DNA of 64,000 nt from Prosopocoilus inquinatus. Lineage: Eukaryota; Arthropoda; Insecta; Coleoptera; Lucanidae. Positions 25,001 through 31,000 of the stretch are shown here, piece by piece. Below the pieces are notes generated by a model, which worked only from the letters and a program-made list of their open reading frames with translations, was not told where the DNA came from and made no database searches. The number at the start of each line of letters is the position of its first letter. The stretch's first letter is position 1. The position numbers and the translations under genes were made by a program. The stretch lies in assembly GCA_036172665.1 (NCBI GenBank), contig CM069876.1, positions 186,001 through 250,000 of the forward strand, given 5' to 3'.

Positions 25001-28000
25001 TTTCTTTTTGCATTTCTGACCGTAATAGTAATAAAAATTAAAATTGCTAAAATCTTTGTTAATTCATTTGACGTCTATAACACTCATAGGTACTTACAGC
25101 ATTAAAAGTTTTACAAATAGTTTAAACGCGTGGTTATTGTTGAAACTTAAAAAAATGCAAGAAACAAACTACCTTTTCTCATGAGAACGAACAGATGATT
25201 TAAGTTACTTGATAAAAAGGAAATCAAAGCGAAACCAAGAGATAAAACTTGTACTGTATATTTTGCAAAGAAACCGTTGAAAAACGTTTCTTGCTGTGTC
25301 AGCAGAATAGATTCCGAATATAGAACACCGCGCCAGTCAAAAGTTTCAAAAACTTCACTATGGGAGACAAATGCGACCATAACGCTCACATGCGAATTGT
25401 TTTTAAATATGGAGATACTCCCGAAAAGGGGAAATATCTGAAGTAATTTGCAATTTGTAAACGTCTTATTCCTCGTTGTGAATTTCCTGCAATTTCTCTA
25501 AATTTATTGAAAACATTTTTCCTAATTTGTTTTTTTGTTACAGTAGGATTCCTGTAATCAAGTTTGGTTTGGTTTCCTTTCTTTTCCCGCGCGATCTTGT
25601 GCCTACGACATTTAGATGTCGCCTATTGTTTCAAGTTGTAATGGCTAATTGATCGCATTGCGATTGGAGTGGGAGTGAACGCAAGCGGGGACACGTCGAC
25701 AATAATTGAATTATTGCCAACGGCTGGTGAAGTCGGTCTGTGAATTTGAGTATGGATTGTTCGAATTTCGGCCCGAAACTGTGCGGATTTCTTTCACCGT
25801 CGACATATTCCCCCCGAGTGTCAAGCGGCGGCGATATTTGGTAATTCTTCAGCACCTACGTTACGTAGGGTGAGTTTTCTTTTGACGACCTCGTCATTCA
25901 TTTTGTTAATTGTTCCCTTTCTGTTACTCGTTACTATAATGCTATAATGCTCAGGCAAGGAAAAAAAATCAACGAATCCCTTTGTGATATCGGTGTTCCA
26001 CCGTTGTACGAGTTGCTATAGTGATATGAGCCGGCAACCGCCATCTTAGGTTCCGTCGAACAGAGTCGTCATCGCCCAATCGTCCTCGGCAGGGCAGACG
26101 CTGAATTGTCGACATCGTGGCAGAGACAATTGTAAGGTCGATTTATTTTATTATATTTTTGATTCGCCTTCGTATCTCGTCATTACCGTTGCGGAGTGAC
26201 GCCGGCCGCCGTTTTTCTTTTGATACGTCACCGCCGTATGGAAAAATTTCCCTTCCTCCTGTGCCGTAGTTGGCGCAAAGCGTACCTCGGCCTTTTTAGT
26301 CGTCTATCCTGTTTTTTTTTGTGTTGTTCGGTGTTAACTTTGAGGGGCTCCTTCACAGCATTAAACTTTGTCGTATTTTTTTTGTGGCGGACTTTGTACT
26401 AAAGTTAATAATTTTGTTTTTTTTCCGCCTTCATGCTTGAGAGGCTTCTTCAGAGTGCTGAACATTGCCGTAATATTTTTTTTGTGTTCGACATGATTTC
26501 AATGTTTTTTGTGTACTTGGATTAGAGTTTAAAGCGAACCGTTTTTATGCTTTGGTGTAAGCTGACGCGTGAGTACTCCCGTAAAGGCGTTGTTTCTGTC
26601 CACGAATAGGACTCTGTACATGAACGTACTTAAGGCATAGTTGTTGCTGTTATTTGGGCGTACTCACACTCAGTTCTGATGTATGCGATTTACACAAACT
26701 TGCTATAGCGTTGATTCTAATTAAAGTACGATTTATGACCGTGGTGAATTAAAGTATGATTTATGAACGAGGTGAACGTTGTTGCGGGGGTTTCATATCT
26801 TTAACGGGTGGGACTTTGGCGCTGGAAGACGAGTCCTAAGATCGGACGGACGGATGGAACAGGAAATCCTCCCGGTCGCGTATTGAGTTACGTGAGTTAC
26901 GTAACTACTGCTGGGTGGCGCCCTTTCCGGTAACATCTTTTGAGTTTTCCAAAGCCGTCTCCACTGAGTGTTCACAGTTACGTAACCCTGATCCACACCA
27001 TCGTCCTCGAGGGTTCGACCGAGCATAAGGTAATTTACGGATTGGTGCAGGCCCTCCTCCGTCTTCTACCAAGGTCTTGGGTCCAAACAGTGCTGAGCGC
27101 TCTCTTGTCGCCATATCAAACCGGTGATGGTAAGTGGTTGCAACAAAAATCTGACCCTTTTTCTTTTTTACCGGGTTGCATCTCGCAAATTTAAAGATTT
27201 GCTTTCTCGGAGTATTTCCTTAGCTTGTGAAAAATCGTTTCGAAATGTTCTTTTTAAAAGTAAGAAAATAAAATTAACATTGTGATCCAAAAATTGTAAT
27301 CTTGATTAAAATTTGTTATACTTGTTAAAATCGTAATTATCTTGATATTTTCCATACTATGTTCCAAATGCGTTTATTTATTGGTTTTCTGTTTTATTTT
27401 ATTCCAATATGCTTTCTTTTGGCTAATAGGTGCAATATTCTTGGAGTTCTTGCTTGTAAATTTGAGAAATAAAATTCAAATCATTTAATGATTTACTAAT
27501 TAAAATTAAGTTATAGAAATATTTATTAAGGAAATAATTTTTGCAAATTGTAATTTTATAATTTTTGAATGTTTACGAGTGTGAAAATTTAATTTAAGTT
27601 TGTATTGGTATACTTGACAATTAAAAAATATAAATGTCTTAGTTTTTTTTTTCTTTTTTAGTTATCTACTTCAACAAATGTTATGTTATTTTACTCTAAA
27701 ACTTAAAACGGAAAGTAGATGCTTAATAACACACCCCCATTTATATCCTGCCAAGCTGTTCTTGTTGACATACATACCACATGTGCACTTATTGAAGTTC
27801 TATGTCATCGAATTTCACGGCCTTAAAACCGCTGCTTCTTAGGAAATGCATTTCTAGAAATGATTTCTGAACTTCGTTGCAAGCAGTATCGTAAATCCTC
27901 AACGTCCATTTCGCTTAGAGCTTGGGTATAAGCTTCCTTCGCAGTACATGCACGACACGTAAGCAGAAATTATAGTGGGATTTCAAAAGAGTTGTTAACG

Positions 28001-31000
28001 TGAGGTATCGATTTAATGTCTTAAAAATAAATAAAAGATGTGGAGTAAAATAGAGAAATAATTGGTGCGTAAAATTAAATAAATAAATAACTAAATATTT
28101 GAAATGATTTTGCTATTACTAAAAAAGAAAACAAAGAAAGAAAAGTCTACGTTGTTTGTAAACTTTGCTGAATACGCAGACATTTTCCGCCAGGCAATTA
28201 CATCTTCAACATTTGTCATGTCTGAACCACAAGACTGCATAATCCAAATATAAAGGACATCCTTGCGAACAGACAATTCTTCCTTGTGAATGACGTCTCT
28301 TATAATAGGATTACATACGGATTAGGAGTTATCTCTTTTATTGCGTTTGTTGTTTACATGACAGATTATAAAATTGCAAGGGGACGAAACATTTACTTCC
28401 TTCAATTACTTTTCCGTGTCGGAGTGTTTTCGATTAAACAGAAACTTCTAATTGCCTAGTAATTACCGCCGATGTGTAATATTGAAAGCTTCCGTTTTAT
28501 TTCAACCCTTTGCTTGTTTGAGTTCGTGATTTTAAATGTTTTCCATTCCCGATAACTTCTGCGGAACGTTTGTGAAAGTCTGGTCGTTTCGGCTTTCGAC
28601 GATTAGCAGGATTTAATTGATCGATTCAAAAATGCAAATTACCGGAGTCCGTGAATCGAGTCGGTTTTAATGGCTGGTCTTTCCGTCTGCGATTGTTTGC
28701 ATTTGCATGAAAAGCGGCCGAGTTTTTAATAATCGCTTTTCTAGAGGTACTCTGAAGTAAATACTGTGATGGTAGAATGTCATGTATTCAATGAAAAGCA
28801 TCCACTAAATGTTTTGGAGACCAAAATAATTTTAAATATTTTATCTGCAGACAGATACTCTATGTCCATGGATTGGGTTCACTCGATAAGTCCAAAATTA
28901 CGAAAAACTATATTTCATTGAGAAAAAAATAGTAAACCTTAAAGATTCAATCAAAACTTAATATGTCCATAACATTAGAATTTTATGCTGATATTCAACC
29001 AAAACTCAATAAGTCTGGTATGTTTCAAATAGCAGCCCAACAGGTTTTCAAGCAAAACTCAATAAGTCTGAGGTTGGTATTTTCTGATGATGCGGGAATT
29101 AATTTTGAATATAGTATAGTGCCTTCTATTACTCCAGAATATATTCAGGGGAATAGTTTGGTTTGCAAGCAGATTTGTGATAAGATTTTGTGCAACCTTC
29201 TAGAAGAGCTCAGAAATACAACGCGCAAATACACACGTGGAAATTATTGAAACTATTACGTATAATCATTTTGTGCTTATTGTTTACTTGTTACTTCCGT
29301 TATTTTAAAAGTAGCAAAGGGTTGTAATTATGCAGGCGAATAATGAAGTTAGATACAGTACTCAAATTCCTTGCCAATTTTAAGCAAAACGCAATAAGTC
29401 CACGCACTGTTTCATTCAAAACTTTATGTATACTAGGGCAATATAATATTTATAAATTCTAGTTAAAAAAAGTTAGTACAGCTGTTACGTGGATTATAAG
29501 AAAAACGTAATTTCTGGTAATAATGGAAAAGTGACTTATCAAGTTTTGTGTGAATTCAATTTTCATGCAACTGTAATTGAAACTTATGATCATGGAAATG
29601 AATTCGGTCCACTTAGGATTGGAAGTTTTTTACACCGAATGTATCAAGCGACAGCAAAACGTAGAGTGTTAATTGCGATTTTACAGTGTCCGTTTCAAAG
29701 TTTAAAAAATATTTTCTTACATATTTCATCGGACAGAGTTGATTTCACTTGTAAATATTTTCATGTTCAAGTCATTCCTAAATGTTAATACTTTCGGAAT
29801 ATAAATTAAATTTTCAAATTACAAATGAAAATTTTATTATGAACAGATAAAATAGCGACATCTTACTGTCGCTTTTTGACCTGACATTTTTCTAGAAAAT
29901 TTTATTCACCTAGTGTGTGAGATTTTAAACTTTCATTTCAATACACAATAGGCTTATTATTCAAAATAAAAGTGCATACATATGAAAACATATTGACGAT
30001 GAAAAACATCTGTTACGATTTATTTATTCGCTCTTACTTTTGTTCGCAAAGTACTTTTCAGCTTATCTCGTTAATTTCAAGGAAAGTTTAATGATAACTA
30101 AATTTGCAGGGTTAACGTAGGTTTTTTTTTTTTAAATTCTTCACAGTGTTCGCGTACAATTTAATTGCGGATGACTGCATTTCTAAATTCTTACGTAAAA
30201 TTGAATTTAAAATTGATTAATCCATATTTAGTATCGAGATATACCACGGCAACCTATCAAGTTTAAATTGAATGATTGATAGCATCAGAAACAACAGTAC
30301 TTATGGTAAATAACGACGCAGAATAAAGTTATAAAGAAAGAATTATTTGTAATTTAGAATACCAGAGTACCTATTAGCTGGTTTGCATAATTATTCATAA
30401 CACTTTTGGAGTAACGTGTAAATTATTTTCAATTAAAGTTTAAAATCTAATATTAAGGCGACAATAATTTGAAATTTTAAAATTTAATTTGTGTCCCGAA
30501 TATATTATTATTCTAGTATAACTTTAACACGATAATATTGGCAATAATTTTCTCTTTTATTTTAATGATTTTCATGACCATTTGCATCTCTAAAAAAATG
30601 GCGAGCATTAGTTTACAGTAACGCAGTTTTCAATGCAAGTTTACCGTGTTTGGGCTTGAAACTTTCCACCCGGTATAAAAAAATTAATGAAAAACGATAT
30701 GCAGAAGTTTTTTAAGAAAAGAAGGAGTATTTTCTCAAGGAAATATAAAATATTTTGTGTAATCTTAGAATTCGGTTAATTGAGTTCAAAACCCAAGATT
30801 TATTTATTTTTGTAATGTGCACTCTCCTTATGCCAAAACTCGAGGTAATACTTTAAATGTAAAAACTTTTTTATCGTACATATTTATTTCAATGCAGTCA
30901 ATGATAAAAAAAAAAAACATATGGAGACAAAGTTTGCCACTAGTGTTAAGTAAAACATAACTGCCAATTGGTGGAGAAAAATAAACCTGAAGATGTTTAA

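Noticed and set aside
26793..27194. Frames on both strands near 27 kb
   Set aside because: They overlap one another and none has recognisable motifs; only the donor site is retained as evidence.
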